In this document: positions 50,298 through 58,984 of the stretch, piece after piece
Layout of the letters: each line of letters opens with the position of its first letter
How positions within the stretch are numbered: position 1 is the stretch's first letter
Position numbers and translations under genes: made by a program
The notes under the pieces: model-generated
What the model saw: the letters and a program-made list of their open reading frames with translations, nothing else
Database searches by the model: none
What the model was told of the DNA's origin: nothing
From: Opitutus sp.
GTDB lineage: Bacteria > Verrucomicrobiota > Verrucomicrobiia > Opitutales > Opitutaceae
DNA length: 64,000 nucleotides
Assembly: GCA_024707325.1 (NCBI GenBank)
Contig: JANPZY010000004.1
Coordinates: 744,001 to 808,000, forward strand
Reading direction: 5' to 3'

Positions 50298-51386
50298 TTA
50301 AAGTCGCCCGAGCGCCTTGGCGACTGCGCCGTAAACAATTTCGCCGCCCTGCGTGTTCACGCCGCGCGCGAAGTGCGGATACTCCGCGAGCACGCGGTCC
50401 ACGCCTTTCTGCACGAGCAGCGCCACGTAGGGTTCGGTCACTTGCGTGAGTCCCATCGTCGAGGTGCGTCCGACGAGCGCGGGCATGTTGGGCACGGCGT
50501 AGTGGATGACTCCAGAATCCTGATACACGGGTTTTTCGTGCGAGGTCGGCCTGACCGTTTCGATGCAGCCGCCCTGGTCGATCGCGATGTCCACGATCAC
50601 GCTGCCGGAGCGCATCTGCGCGACCATCCTGCGCGAAACGACGATCGGTGCGCGCGCCGCCGGGATGAGCACGGCCCCGATCAGCAGATCGGCATCGGCC
50701 ACGGCGTGTTCGATGTTGGCGGGATTCGACATCAACGTGACCACGCGTCCGCGATACTCACTGTCGAGCGCTTCGAGTTTGCGCGAATCAAGATCGAGCA
50801 CGGTCACTCGCGCTCCCATGCCGACCGCCATCTGCACCGCGTGCGCGCCGGAGTTGCCCGCGCCGACCACGACGACGTGCCCCGGCATCGTGCCGGGAAT
50901 GCCGCCGAGCAGCACACCCGAGCCACCGTGCTGTGACTGCAGAAAATACGCGCCGATCTGAATCGAGAGCCGCCCTGCGATCTGCGACATCGGTTTGAGC
51001 AGCGGAAACTGTCCGTCGCCGCCCTCCACGGTTTCGTAGGCGATGCCGAGAATGCGTTTCTTGAGGAGAACTTTCGCGAGTTCGCGGCCCGCGGCGAGAT
51101 GCAGGTAGGTGAAGATCGTCTGCTCCTCGCGCATCAGCGGATACTCGGGCGGTAGCGGCTCCTTCACTTTCAAGATCAGGTCGGCCGCGCGCCAGACTTT
51201 CGCCGCATCGCCGACGAGTGTGGCTCCCGCCGCGCGATACTCCGCATCCGTGTAGCCGGCCGTGACGCCGGCGGATTTTTGCACCAACACACGCGCGCCG
51301 AGCGACACGCAACGCCGGCACAAACTCGGCGTCATCGAGACGCGCGTTTCGCCGGTTTTGATTTCTTTGGGGACTCCGATTGTCAT
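50298..51386 (-). CDS. ald: Alanine dehydrogenase
   Basis: The 362-residue enzyme catalyses NAD-dependent interconversion of L-alanine and pyruvate plus ammonia. It begins MTIGVPKEIKTGETRV. It has the nucleotide-binding VVVGAGNSGAHAVQMAVGMGA and the later IDQGGCIETVRPTSHEKPVY, each typical of Ald. It is intact and of normal length. With the amtB-glnK cluster it belongs to nitrogen metabolism, but it is not near it. Confidence 0.95.
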   Translation of the reverse strand: MTIGVPKEIKTGETRVSMTPSLCRRCVSLGARVLVQKSAGVTAGYTDAEYRAAGATLVGDAAKVWRAADLILKVKEPLPPEYPLMREEQTIFTYLHLAAGRELAKVLLKKRILGIAYETVEGGDGQFPLLKPMSQIAGRLSIQIGAYFLQSQHGGSGVLLGGIPGTMPGHVVVVGAGNSGAHAVQMAVGMGARVTVLDLDSRKLEALDSEYRGRVVTLMSNPANIEHAVADADLLIGAVLIPAARAPIVVSRRMVAQMRSGSVIVDIAIDQGGCIETVRPTSHEKPVYQDSGVIHYAVPNMPALVGRTSTMGLTQVTEPYVALLVQKGVDRVLAEYPHFARGVNTQGGEIVYGAVAKALGRL

Positions 51387-51512
51387 GCGCCTATCTCATC
51401 CTGTTTGCGATAGGTTGCAATGTCCGCCGGGTTCGCCTTTCGGCCCTCCCCTCCCCGATTTCCCCAACGAACTCGCCAACGCTCGCGACATCGCCACCTT
51501 GACTCCACTCCC

Positions 51513-52061
51513 ATGCCGAAGCCGCTCCATCTCATCGCCGCCTGCGCCGAGAACCGCGTCATCGGTCGCGACGGTCGATTGCCGTGGAGCATCCCCGAGG
51601 ACATGGCGTTTCTGCATGCGCAGACGCGCGGGCAGATCGTCATCCTCGGACGCATTTGTTTCGAAACCTGGCCTGCGGCGGGACGCGATGGACGCCGCGC
51701 CATCGTGCTCACGCGCGACCGATCGCTCGCGGGAGAAAATACGCTCGCGGTCTCATCCCTCACGGAAGCGCTCACGCAGGCCGAGACGTTGGTCGGCGAC
51801 GTTTATGTTTGCGGCGGGCAACGCATTTTCGAGGAGGCCATCGCGCTTCCGCAGGCGCAGTATCTCCACCTCACGCTCGTGCACGCGGAGGTCGAGGGCG
51901 ACCGCCGCTTTCCCGAGTGGCGCGACCGATTCACGCGTGTCGTTTCACGGCGCGAATCGGCCGATGCACACTGGCGCTACACGTTTCTCACACTCGAGCG
52001 TGAAGGAGTTTCCGCCCTCGGCTCGTCGGTGAAGCAGGTGCTCCAGCCGAACAGCCAATAA
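51513..52061 (+). CDS. folA: Dihydrofolate reductase
   Basis: The 182-residue protein reduces dihydrofolate with NADPH. It has LIAACAENRVIGRDGRLPW near the start, the catalytic acid in SIPEDMAFL, and VYVCGGQRIFEEAI late. The ATG at 51513 is chosen because upstream residues are low-complexity. Its last 85 bp overlap the end of a convergent small gene. Confidence 0.93.
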   Translation: MPKPLHLIAACAENRVIGRDGRLPWSIPEDMAFLHAQTRGQIVILGRICFETWPAAGRDGRRAIVLTRDRSLAGENTLAVSSLTEALTQAETLVGDVYVCGGQRIFEEAIALPQAQYLHLTLVHAEVEGDRRFPEWRDRFTRVVSRRESADAHWRYTFLTLEREGVSALGSSVKQVLQPNSQ

Positions 52062-52207
52062 ACCGGGCAGAACTCGATCGCGGCGACCAGGATCGGAACG
52101 AATCCCGCGAGCGCCCACCAGCTGCGCTCGTGGTGTCCGATGGCGATGATAAGGAGCCCGACCAAGGTCCGGGCTGCGGCGTCGAAGGATCCTACATTGT
52201 GTTTCAT
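51977..52207 (-). CDS. DUF2892 / YgaP-type small membrane protein
   Basis: The 76-residue protein begins MKHNVGSFDAAARTLVGL and has two membrane segments (LVGLLIIAIGHHERSWWALAGF in parts: LVGLLIIAIG, WWALAGFVPILVAAIEF). It ends near FCPVYWLFGWSTC, the family signature with its Cys. Function is unknown. It overlaps folA tail to tail by 85 bp. Confidence 0.85.
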   Translation of the reverse strand: MKHNVGSFDAAARTLVGLLIIAIGHHERSWWALAGFVPILVAAIEFCPVYWLFGWSTCFTDEPRAETPSRSSVRNV

Positions 52208-52291
52208 GGTATCACTTCTCCTTTCCTCGACGCCGAGTATACGCCTCTCGCCGCGGCGCTTCTTCGCAGATCTTGCCAAAAGCTGCGCAGC

Positions 52292-52320
52292 AAAAACGCG
52301 TGATGCACGAGCGCGTTTTT
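52292..52320. terminator. Bidirectional terminator-like hairpin
   Basis: A perfect 9-bp stem AAAAACGCG / CGCGTTTTT with an 11-base loop provides a T-run on both strands. It lies between two minus-strand genes and probably ends the carbonic anhydrase transcript. Confidence 0.7.
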
Positions 52321-52408
52321 ACCTCGTGAAACAACCGCGCGCGACCCGCGCGAAAACACGCCGCGCACGACGCACTACACTAAAAAACACCCGCGATTTC
52401 CGGAGCGC

Positions 52409-52936
52409 TCAGCGGCCGGTCTCCGCGTGCGCTTTCGAGACGACGGTGTATTTCTCCGCCCAGCCGCGCAGCGCCTTCTGCTCCGCTTCGGTGAGCGCGC
52501 GCGCGACTTTCGCCGGAGCGCCAAGCACCATCGAGCCGGGTGGGATCACCGTGCGCGGCGTCACGACCGCGCCCGCGCCCACGATGCTGCGCGCACCGAT
52601 TCGCGCGCCATCGAGAATTGTCGCCCCCATGCCGATGAGGCACTCGTCCTCGATCGTGCACGCGTGGATAATCGCGCCGTGCCCGATCGTGCACCAGTTG
52701 CCGATCACCGCGTCGAGATCGTCGGCGAGATGCACGATGCAGTTGTCCTGAATATTCGTCCCCTCACCCACGACGATGCGCGCGATGTCGCCGCGCAGCA
52801 CCGCGCCGTAGAACACGCTCGACTGCGCGCCGAGCGTGACGTCGCCCACGACGGTCGCGTTCTTCGCGACCCAATTGGCGCGAGCCACGTCGGGCGTCTT
52901 CGAAAGATGGCGGGCGAGGCGTTCCTGCACGGTCAT
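52409..52936 (-). CDS. Gamma-carbonic anhydrase-like hexapeptide protein
   Basis: The 175-residue protein is a left-handed beta-helix with the three metal His residues of the family in positions such as CIVHLADD, TIGHGAIIHAC. It has the YrdA/PaaY ending VLGAPAKVARALTEAE. Members bind zinc and some hydrate CO2; many have untested activity. The length is normal. Confidence 0.92.
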   Translation of the reverse strand: MTVQERLARHLSKTPDVARANWVAKNATVVGDVTLGAQSSVFYGAVLRGDIARIVVGEGTNIQDNCIVHLADDLDAVIGNWCTIGHGAIIHACTIEDECLIGMGATILDGARIGARSIVGAGAVVTPRTVIPPGSMVLGAPAKVARALTEAEQKALRGWAEKYTVVSKAHAETGR

Positions 52937-53088
52937 GACTTTATTGCTGCCGCGAACCGCGCCGCCCGCAAGCGGCGAAGCTGTGCGCGCTTTGCCAAAA
53001 ACTCACCGAAGCACGCCGCGCAGAAGTTGACGCTCGCCGCCGGCTCGCGAGCCCTCAACCTCGGCATCAAAGTAGCTTCCCCACGCTC

Positions 53089-54387
53089 ATGGAAATTCTG
53101 CTTCACGTCGGCCGCGGCCTGCTCGGCATCGTCGTCTTCATCGCCATCGCGGTCGCGTTCAGCGAGAATCGCCGCGCCATCCGCTGGCCGCTCGTCGGAG
53201 CGGGATTACTGCTGCAACTCATATTCGCCGCCCTCGTCCTCTACGTGCCTCCCGTGCGCTGGGTGATCGAGGCAATCGGCGGATTCTTCATCAAGCTGCT
53301 CGGCTTCACGGGCGAAGGCACGAAATTCGTCTTCGGTTCGTTACTCGATGTGGAGACACACGGCGTGATCTTCGCCCTGGCGATTCTGCCGTCGGTGGTC
53401 TTTTTCTCCGCGCTCACGTCGATACTCTACTACCTCGGCATCCTGCAGCGCGTGGTCCACGCGTTCGCCTGGGTGATGTCGAAGACGATGAAACTCTCGG
53501 GCGCTGAAAGCCTCTCCACCGCGGGCAACATTTTCGTCGGCCAAACCGAAGCACCGCTGCTCATCAAACCTTACCTGCCCACGATGACGCGGTCGGAAAT
53601 CCTCGCCGTCATGGTCGGCGGCATGGCGACGATCGCCGGCGGCGTGATGATCGCCTACATCAGTTTCCTCGGCGGCAACGATCCGCAGCAGCAGATTTTC
53701 TTCGCCACGCATTTCATCACCGCGTCCGTGATCTCCGCGCCCGCCGCGTTGCTCATTTCAAAAATCCTCGCGCCCCAGACGGAGTCGGTGGACACCGAAA
53801 TCGTCGTCGCGCGCGATCGCATCGGCGCCAATCTGCTCGACGCGATCTGCCTCGGCACGACCGACGGCCTCAAACTCGCCGTGAATATCGCCGGCATGCT
53901 CATCGTGTTCACCGCGCTCGTCGCGATGTTCAACTACATGCTCGGATCCTGGATCGGCGACCCTCTCGGGCTCAACGACTGGGTCGCGCGCGTGACCGGC
54001 GGCACGTTTCAGACCTTCTCGCTCGAGTTCATCCTCGGCGTGATCTGCGCGCCCTTCGCGTGGCTCATCGGCATCGAGCCGGGCAACCTGCTCGTGTCCG
54101 GCCAGCTCCTCGGCATTCGCACGGTGCTCAACGAGTTCGTCTCCTATCTGCAGCTCGGCGAGATGAAAGCCGCCGGCGCCTTCACCGACCAGCGCTCGCT
54201 CGTGATCCTCACATATGCGCTGTGCGGATTTTCGAACATCGTCTCGATCGGCATCCAGGTCGGCGGCATCAGCGCCATCGCCCCCTCGCAACGCACCAAC
54301 CTCGCCACGCTCGGCGTAAAAGCGCTCCTCGGCGGCACGCTCGCGTGTTTCCTCACGGCGTGCGTCGCGGGCATGTTGATCGGATAA
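53089..54387 (+). CDS. Concentrative nucleoside transporter (CNT family)
   Basis: The 432-residue protein has the CNT layout. It shows the re-entrant motif GAESLSTAGNIFVGQTEAPLLIKPYL (in parts: GAESLSTAGNIFVGQTE, APLLIKPYL), TRSEILAVMVGGMATIAGG, and the C-terminal ALCGFSNIVSIGIQVGG. It couples nucleoside uptake to H+ or Na+. It is intact. An inverted repeat and array 5 follow. Confidence 0.95.
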   Translation: MEILLHVGRGLLGIVVFIAIAVAFSENRRAIRWPLVGAGLLLQLIFAALVLYVPPVRWVIEAIGGFFIKLLGFTGEGTKFVFGSLLDVETHGVIFALAILPSVVFFSALTSILYYLGILQRVVHAFAWVMSKTMKLSGAESLSTAGNIFVGQTEAPLLIKPYLPTMTRSEILAVMVGGMATIAGGVMIAYISFLGGNDPQQQIFFATHFITASVISAPAALLISKILAPQTESVDTEIVVARDRIGANLLDAICLGTTDGLKLAVNIAGMLIVFTALVAMFNYMLGSWIGDPLGLNDWVARVTGGTFQTFSLEFILGVICAPFAWLIGIEPGNLLVSGQLLGIRTVLNEFVSYLQLGEMKAAGAFTDQRSLVILTYALCGFSNIVSIGIQVGGISAIAPSQRTNLATLGVKALLGGTLACFLTACVAGMLIG

Positions 54388-54409
54388 GCACCGAGGAAGA
54401 AAGCCCACC

Positions 54410-54498
54410 CATCGTTCTCGTTCCTCGTTCTCTTTCTCGTTCTCGCCCAATCTGGGGCGCTGCACGCCGGGAGAAAGAGAAAGAGAAAGAGAACGATG
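54410..54498. repeat. Polypyrimidine/polypurine inverted repeat
   Basis: A left arm made of CTCGTT/CTTTCT units from 54410 pairs imperfectly with a right arm of (GAGAAA)-type units ending at 54498. CATCGTTCTC and GAGAACGATG form the perfect base. It could end nupC-type transcription or be a small mobile remnant; there is no T-tract. Confidence 0.65.
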
Positions 54499-54520
54499 TA
54501 GGCAGCCCGGCGCCGCACGG

Positions 54521-54884
54521 TGTTCGACCCGGTCCGCACCCTCGCTCACTCCACACCGCACCGCGGCTCGACCGTGCACGCACCGAGTGCCGACCTAGTC
54601 CGGACCGTGTCGTGACCTAGGCCGGACCTTGTCGCGACCCATGTTCGCACCTTCGTTCGACCAAGTCCGCACCTCCGTTGGATCAAGTCCGCACCATGCG
54701 TCGACCATGTTCGCTCCTCCGCTCGATCGTGTCCGCACGCTGTCGGGACGACGGACGCACCTTCCCTCGACTCGGTCCGGTCCGGGTCGCGACCGTGTCC
54801 GCACCTTGGTGCGACCGGGTGCGCACCTCTGCGCAGACAGGCACGCCCCTTGGCGTGACCCGGTCCGCCCTCGATCCCGACCGC
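54521..54884 (-). repeat. 22-bp repeat array 5 (about 16.5 units, the longest)
   Basis: Units in the array-2 orientation begin at 54532, 54554, 54576, 54598 and 54620. After one inserted base they begin at 54643, 54665, 54687, 54709, 54731, 54753, 54775, 54797, 54819, 54841 and 54863. Only one phase slip occurs in more than 360 bp, although single units differ at many positions. The array lies between the nucleoside transporter and the MFS gene, both on the plus strand. Confidence 0.92.
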
Positions 54885-54907
54885 CCCGGAAAAAGGCAGC
54901 GGATACA

Positions 54908-54928
54908 ATGTCAACTATTAGTAGACAT
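54908..54928. promoter_or_regulatory. Possible operator upstream of the MFS gene
   Basis: An inverted repeat ATGTC-N11-GACAT lies about 43 bp before the MFS start, in a short AT-rich island between array 5 and the ribosome binding site. The size and position suit a dimeric repressor site. No regulator gene is adjacent. Confidence 0.35.
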
Positions 54929-54970
54929 GTTGTTTTCTCCCGCCCGGTGAGGTGCAGGAGGTGAAGGGCG

Positions 54971-56365
54971 GTGTGCGAATCTTCCGTTTGCGCCTTGGCG
55001 TCGCGCTCTGAACTGCTTTTCGTCTCCGCTTCCCTCGTGTCTTCTTCCGCCGTCAAAAATCCCTCCACGCGTCCACTCTCTTTGGGGGTTATTTTTCTCA
55101 CCCTCTACATCGATCTGATCGGGTTCTCCATCATCTTCCCGCTCGGGCCGGATCTGCTGAGTTACTACCTCAGCACCGATGGACATGACGGCGTGCTCGG
55201 CTGGCTCGTGCAGCACACCGACGCCGCGGCGCAATGGTTGGGAAAGGACCAGAACTTCGCGATCGTGTTGTTCGGCGGCGTGATCAGCTCGTTCTTTTCA
55301 ATCCTTCAATTCATCTTCGCGCCGTTCTGGGGCTCGGTGAGCGATCGGTGTGGTCGGCGCAGCGTGTTATTGCTCACGGTTGCCGGCACGGCGTTCGGGT
55401 ATCTCGTGTGGATCGTGAGTGGATCGTTCTGGCTGTTCCTGCTTTCGCGCATCGTGAGCGGAGCGTTCAGCGGCAATCTCTCGGTGGCGACGGCGGCGGT
55501 GGCCGACGTGACGTCGCGGGAAGAGCGTTCGAAGGCGATGGGCCTCGTGGGCGCGGCGTTTGGTCTCGGACTCATCACAGGACCGGCGATCGGCGCGTTT
55601 ACCGCGCACGTGAACCTGCTGGAGCGTTTCCCCGAACTCGCGCGCTGGGGCGTGAATCCGTTTTCGGTGCCGGCGCTGCTGGCCTTTGTGCTGTGTCTCG
55701 TGAACCTCGTGTGGATCACGGCCAAGTTCCGCGAAACGCTGCCGGCCGACACGCGCCGCCAATCGCGCGAACCGCGTCTGCGTAATCCGCTGAAGGCGAT
55801 TCTCGGTTTGGAAAACGTCGCGGTGCGGCGCGCGAACCTCGTGGCGTTTGTTTACTCGATCGCGTTCGTGGGCATGGAGTCGGCGCTGACGTTTCTCGCG
55901 GCGCTGCGCTTCGGTTACACGGCGCGGGAAAACGGCATCCTGCTCGGCTTCCTGGGTCTTTGCGCGGTGGTCACGCAGGGCTACATCGTGCGCAAATTGC
56001 TCAAACAGATGCCTGAAACGCGCGTATTGTCGTGGGGATTGATCGCTTCGGTGGTCGGTCTGTTGTGCATCGGGCTCGCTCCGCAGCCGTGGTTGGTGTT
56101 CGTGGGCTTGGCGGCGCTGGCGCTCGGTTCGGGGTTCGTGAATCCCGCCTCGACCGGCCTCATCTCGCTCTACAGCGGCCCCGAGGAGCAAGGCCGCGTG
56201 CTGGGCATCTTCCGCTCGCTGGGTTCGCTCACGCGCGCGTTCACGCCGGTGCTCGCAGGCGCAGCGTTCTGGCTTTTCGGTTCTGCAAGTGTATTTCTCA
56301 TCGGCGCCGGCTGCACGGTGCTCGCACTCGCGCTGAGCTGGACGCTGCCGCAACCACAAAAATGA
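54971..56365 (+). CDS. MFS transporter, TetA-like
   Basis: The 464-residue protein has about 12 helices with the MFS loop 2-3 motif GSVSDRCGRRSVLLL and GLGLITGPAIGAF (motif C of drug antiporters). The GTG start at 54971 is supported by AGGAGGTG 9 bp upstream; a start nearer SLGVIFLTLY would also suit the fold. It probably exports a small molecule. Its stop overlaps the next gene (ATGA), so the two are coupled. Confidence 0.9.
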   Translation: MCESSVCALASRSELLFVSASLVSSSAVKNPSTRPLSLGVIFLTLYIDLIGFSIIFPLGPDLLSYYLSTDGHDGVLGWLVQHTDAAAQWLGKDQNFAIVLFGGVISSFFSILQFIFAPFWGSVSDRCGRRSVLLLTVAGTAFGYLVWIVSGSFWLFLLSRIVSGAFSGNLSVATAAVADVTSREERSKAMGLVGAAFGLGLITGPAIGAFTAHVNLLERFPELARWGVNPFSVPALLAFVLCLVNLVWITAKFRETLPADTRRQSREPRLRNPLKAILGLENVAVRRANLVAFVYSIAFVGMESALTFLAALRFGYTARENGILLGFLGLCAVVTQGYIVRKLLKQMPETRVLSWGLIASVVGLLCIGLAPQPWLVFVGLAALALGSGFVNPASTGLISLYSGPEEQGRVLGIFRSLGSLTRAFTPVLAGAAFWLFGSASVFLIGAGCTVLALALSWTLPQPQK

Positions 56366-57552
56366 CCCTCCGCCGGTCCGTCTTTTTCCTGCTCGCGATC
56401 GCCGCGCTGCTCGCAGCGAGCGGCTGCACGTGGTTTCGGCGCGAACTGCCGCGCCCCGGGCGGACGGTTTTGGACAGCGACGTGGTCGAGATCCCCGCGC
56501 GGCGGCTGGGCAATTTCCTCATCGTCGAGGGTAAGTGGGACAAACGTGGTCCCTATCGTTTCCTCATCGACACGGGTGCCTCGGTGACGCTCGTCACGCC
56601 GGAGCTCGCGTCCCGTTATCCGTCGCAACACCTCATCCCGCCGGCCACGCCGCTCGTGCGCGTGAAATCCGCGGAGGGTGAGACGGCGCTACTGACCGCC
56701 ACGACGCTGCGTCGACTCCAGATCGGCGGCGCGCGCTTCGACGATGTGCAGGCACTGATCTACGATTGCGCGTCGTTGTCTGCGCACTTGGGCGTCAAGA
56801 TCGACGGCATCCTGGGTTTTCCTCTGTTTCGCGAGACGATCCTCACGCTCGATTATCCCAACTCGCGCGTCGTGATTCAGCCGCGCCGCGCGGAGCCGCT
56901 GCTGCCGGGCACGACGATCGCGTTCAACAACGACCGCCGCACGCCGATCATCCCGCTGCGACTCGGCAACGAGAGCTTCATCGCGCTGCTCGACTCGGGC
57001 AGCGATGCGAGTCTGAGCCTGAATCCCATCGGCATGGATCCCGCCTACGCCACGCCGCCGCGAGCCGGTGCCACCATCGCCACGATCAACGGCGATCGCG
57101 CGCAGCAGATCGGCCGCCTCGATGGCGCGCTGGAGATCGGTGGTTTCCGCGTCGAGAAACCAGTCGTGGATCTCACCGAGGATCTCTCGTCGCTCGGCGG
57201 CGGGATTTTGCAGCACTTCGCCGTGTCGTTCGATCAGGAGAACGGCACGGTAACGTTTCACCGCGAATCGACCGATCCGATTCCGCCGGAACCGCGTCGC
57301 AGCTCGGGTCTGAGTTTCACCAAAACGCCCGCTTACTGGCGCGTCGCCGCGGTGGTGCCGGGTTCGCCCGCCGATGCCGCGGGCGTGCAGGCCGGCGATC
57401 TCGTGACGCGGATCGACGGCGAACTCGTTTCCGCGTGGGATCTCCAGCGCTACGAGGAACTCGTGGGCACGGCCGATTCGATCCAGTTCACTTTCCTCAA
57501 CGGCACGCGCGAAGAAGCCCGCTTGATCGAGGTGTTCGACCTCGTGCCCTGA
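56362..57552 (+). CDS. Lipoprotein with two aspartyl-protease domains and a PDZ domain
   Basis: The 396-residue protein has a lipoprotein signal peptide ending ASGC (Cys22). It then has two retropepsin-like halves, each with an active-site motif: IDTGAS (Asp70) and LDSGSD (Asp211). A PDZ domain follows (about 315-390; VVPGSPADAAGVQAGDLVTRIDG in parts: VVPGSPADAAG, VQAGDLVTRIDG). Having both halves in one chain would allow an intramolecular active site. It probably acts at the outer face of a membrane. It is translationally coupled to the MFS gene. Confidence 0.85.
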   Translation: MTLRRSVFFLLAIAALLAASGCTWFRRELPRPGRTVLDSDVVEIPARRLGNFLIVEGKWDKRGPYRFLIDTGASVTLVTPELASRYPSQHLIPPATPLVRVKSAEGETALLTATTLRRLQIGGARFDDVQALIYDCASLSAHLGVKIDGILGFPLFRETILTLDYPNSRVVIQPRRAEPLLPGTTIAFNNDRRTPIIPLRLGNESFIALLDSGSDASLSLNPIGMDPAYATPPRAGATIATINGDRAQQIGRLDGALEIGGFRVEKPVVDLTEDLSSLGGGILQHFAVSFDQENGTVTFHRESTDPIPPEPRRSSGLSFTKTPAYWRVAAVVPGSPADAAGVQAGDLVTRIDGELVSAWDLQRYEELVGTADSIQFTFLNGTREEARLIEVFDLVP

Positions 57553-57564
57553 GCGGGCGACGCG

Positions 57565-58932
57565 TTACGCGATGCGTCGCAGGCGAAACACGCCCGCGCC
57601 GTCGTGTCCGGTGACCCACGGCCAGGCGACCATCTGCTCTTCGAGTTCGAAGCGGCCGCGCTGGTTGCCGAGAAACTCCCGCATGAGGTGTTCGTTTTCC
57701 TCCTGATCGATGCTGCAGGTGGAGTAAACGAGACGGCCGCCCGGTTCGCCCTCGCGGGGCGGTTTCACGAGTCGTGCCGCCGCGCCGAGAAGCGCGAGTT
57801 GCTGCCGCGGATGTTTTTTGAAATCGCCCTCCTGCAGACGCCATTTCACGTCGACGCGATGGCGCATGACGCCGGTGTTGGAGCACGGCACGTCGAGCAG
57901 CACCGCGTCGAACTCGGTCGGCAGACGATGCTCGCGCAACAGGTCCGCCACGCCGCGCTGCAATTCGCCTTGCACGAGCGCCACGTCGAGACCGGCGGGC
58001 ACGCGCGAGAGGTTTTCTTTAAGCCGGGTAATCCGCGCGGTGGGCAAATCCATCGCGATCAGACGGCCGCTGCGCATGCGGTCGGCGATCAACAGACTCT
58101 TTCCGCCCGGCGCCGCACACGCATCGAGGATGCACTCGCCTGCTTGTGGCGCGACGAGATCTGCGGCCAATCGGGTCGCCGGGTCTTGCAGATAAATCCG
58201 GCCAGCGCGCAGCAGCGCTTCCACCTCGGGCCAGTGTCCCGACTCCACTTCGTAGAAATCGGGCCACTGCGTCGGCTTCAGCCAGGCAGGCATCGGCGCA
58301 GCCTCTTCACCTGCGGCTCCGGGCCGCACGCGCGCGTAAACGGGAGCCGGTCGCTGATTCCATTCGAGGAGCTCCCGCGTGGCCGCCGCGCCAAACTGGG
58401 CCAGCCAGCTCCGCACGAGCCACACCGGATGCGAGAAATATTCCGCGAGCGCGTCCGCGGACGCGAGTTTCGGCGGGGGCGGTGTTGCGAGAATCGTGGC
58501 GAGCTTGCGCACGACCGCGTTGACGAGTCGCGCTTCGGCCGGACTCGAGAGCACCTTGGCCTGCTCGACCGCATGATGCACAATCTTGGCGACGCGACCG
58601 TCAGCCGCCGGATCGCCGTCGCTGAAAGCCTCGATCAACTCGAAACCCGCAACGAAGAGCACCGCGCGCGTCGAAAATCTCGGCGAGTGCGCGATCAGCC
58701 GCCGCAGCGCCGCATCGATGCGCCCGAAATGCCGCACGACGCCAAACACGAGGTGCTGGCACCGCGCGCGCTCGGAGCCGTGCAAGCCCTTGGCTTCCGC
58801 TTCAATTAACTCATCGAGTCGTTCCCGCCGATCGAGCCAGCGCGCGATCGTGCGCGCGGCAATGATCCACGCGGAGCTTTCCGCCGCGTTGCTGTTACTC
58901 ATGGGCAACGCTTTCGACACACTGTTTGACAA
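57565..58932 (-). CDS. rsmB: 16S rRNA m5C methyltransferase RsmB
   Basis: The 455-residue protein has an N-terminal NusB-like helical domain (about 20-150) and a C-terminal SAM domain with DACAAPGGKSLL, the Cys of DVPCSNTGVMRH and the catalytic Cys of YSTCSIDQEEN. It methylates C967 of 16S rRNA in E. coli numbering. Either the ATG at 58932 or that at 58902 may be the start. It is divergent from the GreA-like gene by 52 bp. Confidence 0.9.
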   Translation of the reverse strand: MSNSVSKALPMSNSNAAESSAWIIAARTIARWLDRRERLDELIEAEAKGLHGSERARCQHLVFGVVRHFGRIDAALRRLIAHSPRFSTRAVLFVAGFELIEAFSDGDPAADGRVAKIVHHAVEQAKVLSSPAEARLVNAVVRKLATILATPPPPKLASADALAEYFSHPVWLVRSWLAQFGAAATRELLEWNQRPAPVYARVRPGAAGEEAAPMPAWLKPTQWPDFYEVESGHWPEVEALLRAGRIYLQDPATRLAADLVAPQAGECILDACAAPGGKSLLIADRMRSGRLIAMDLPTARITRLKENLSRVPAGLDVALVQGELQRGVADLLREHRLPTEFDAVLLDVPCSNTGVMRHRVDVKWRLQEGDFKKHPRQQLALLGAAARLVKPPREGEPGGRLVYSTCSIDQEENEHLMREFLGNQRGRFELEEQMVAWPWVTGHDGAGVFRLRRIA

Positions 58933-58984
58933 CGTCGTTCATTCTCCGCTGTAGTCTCCCGTTCAGGCCCTCACTTCCGCAATC

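Noticed and set aside
54521-54884. CRISPR array
   Set aside because: Units are contiguous, degenerate and 22 bp long with an 11-bp subperiod; there are no unique spacers of constant length and no cas genes.
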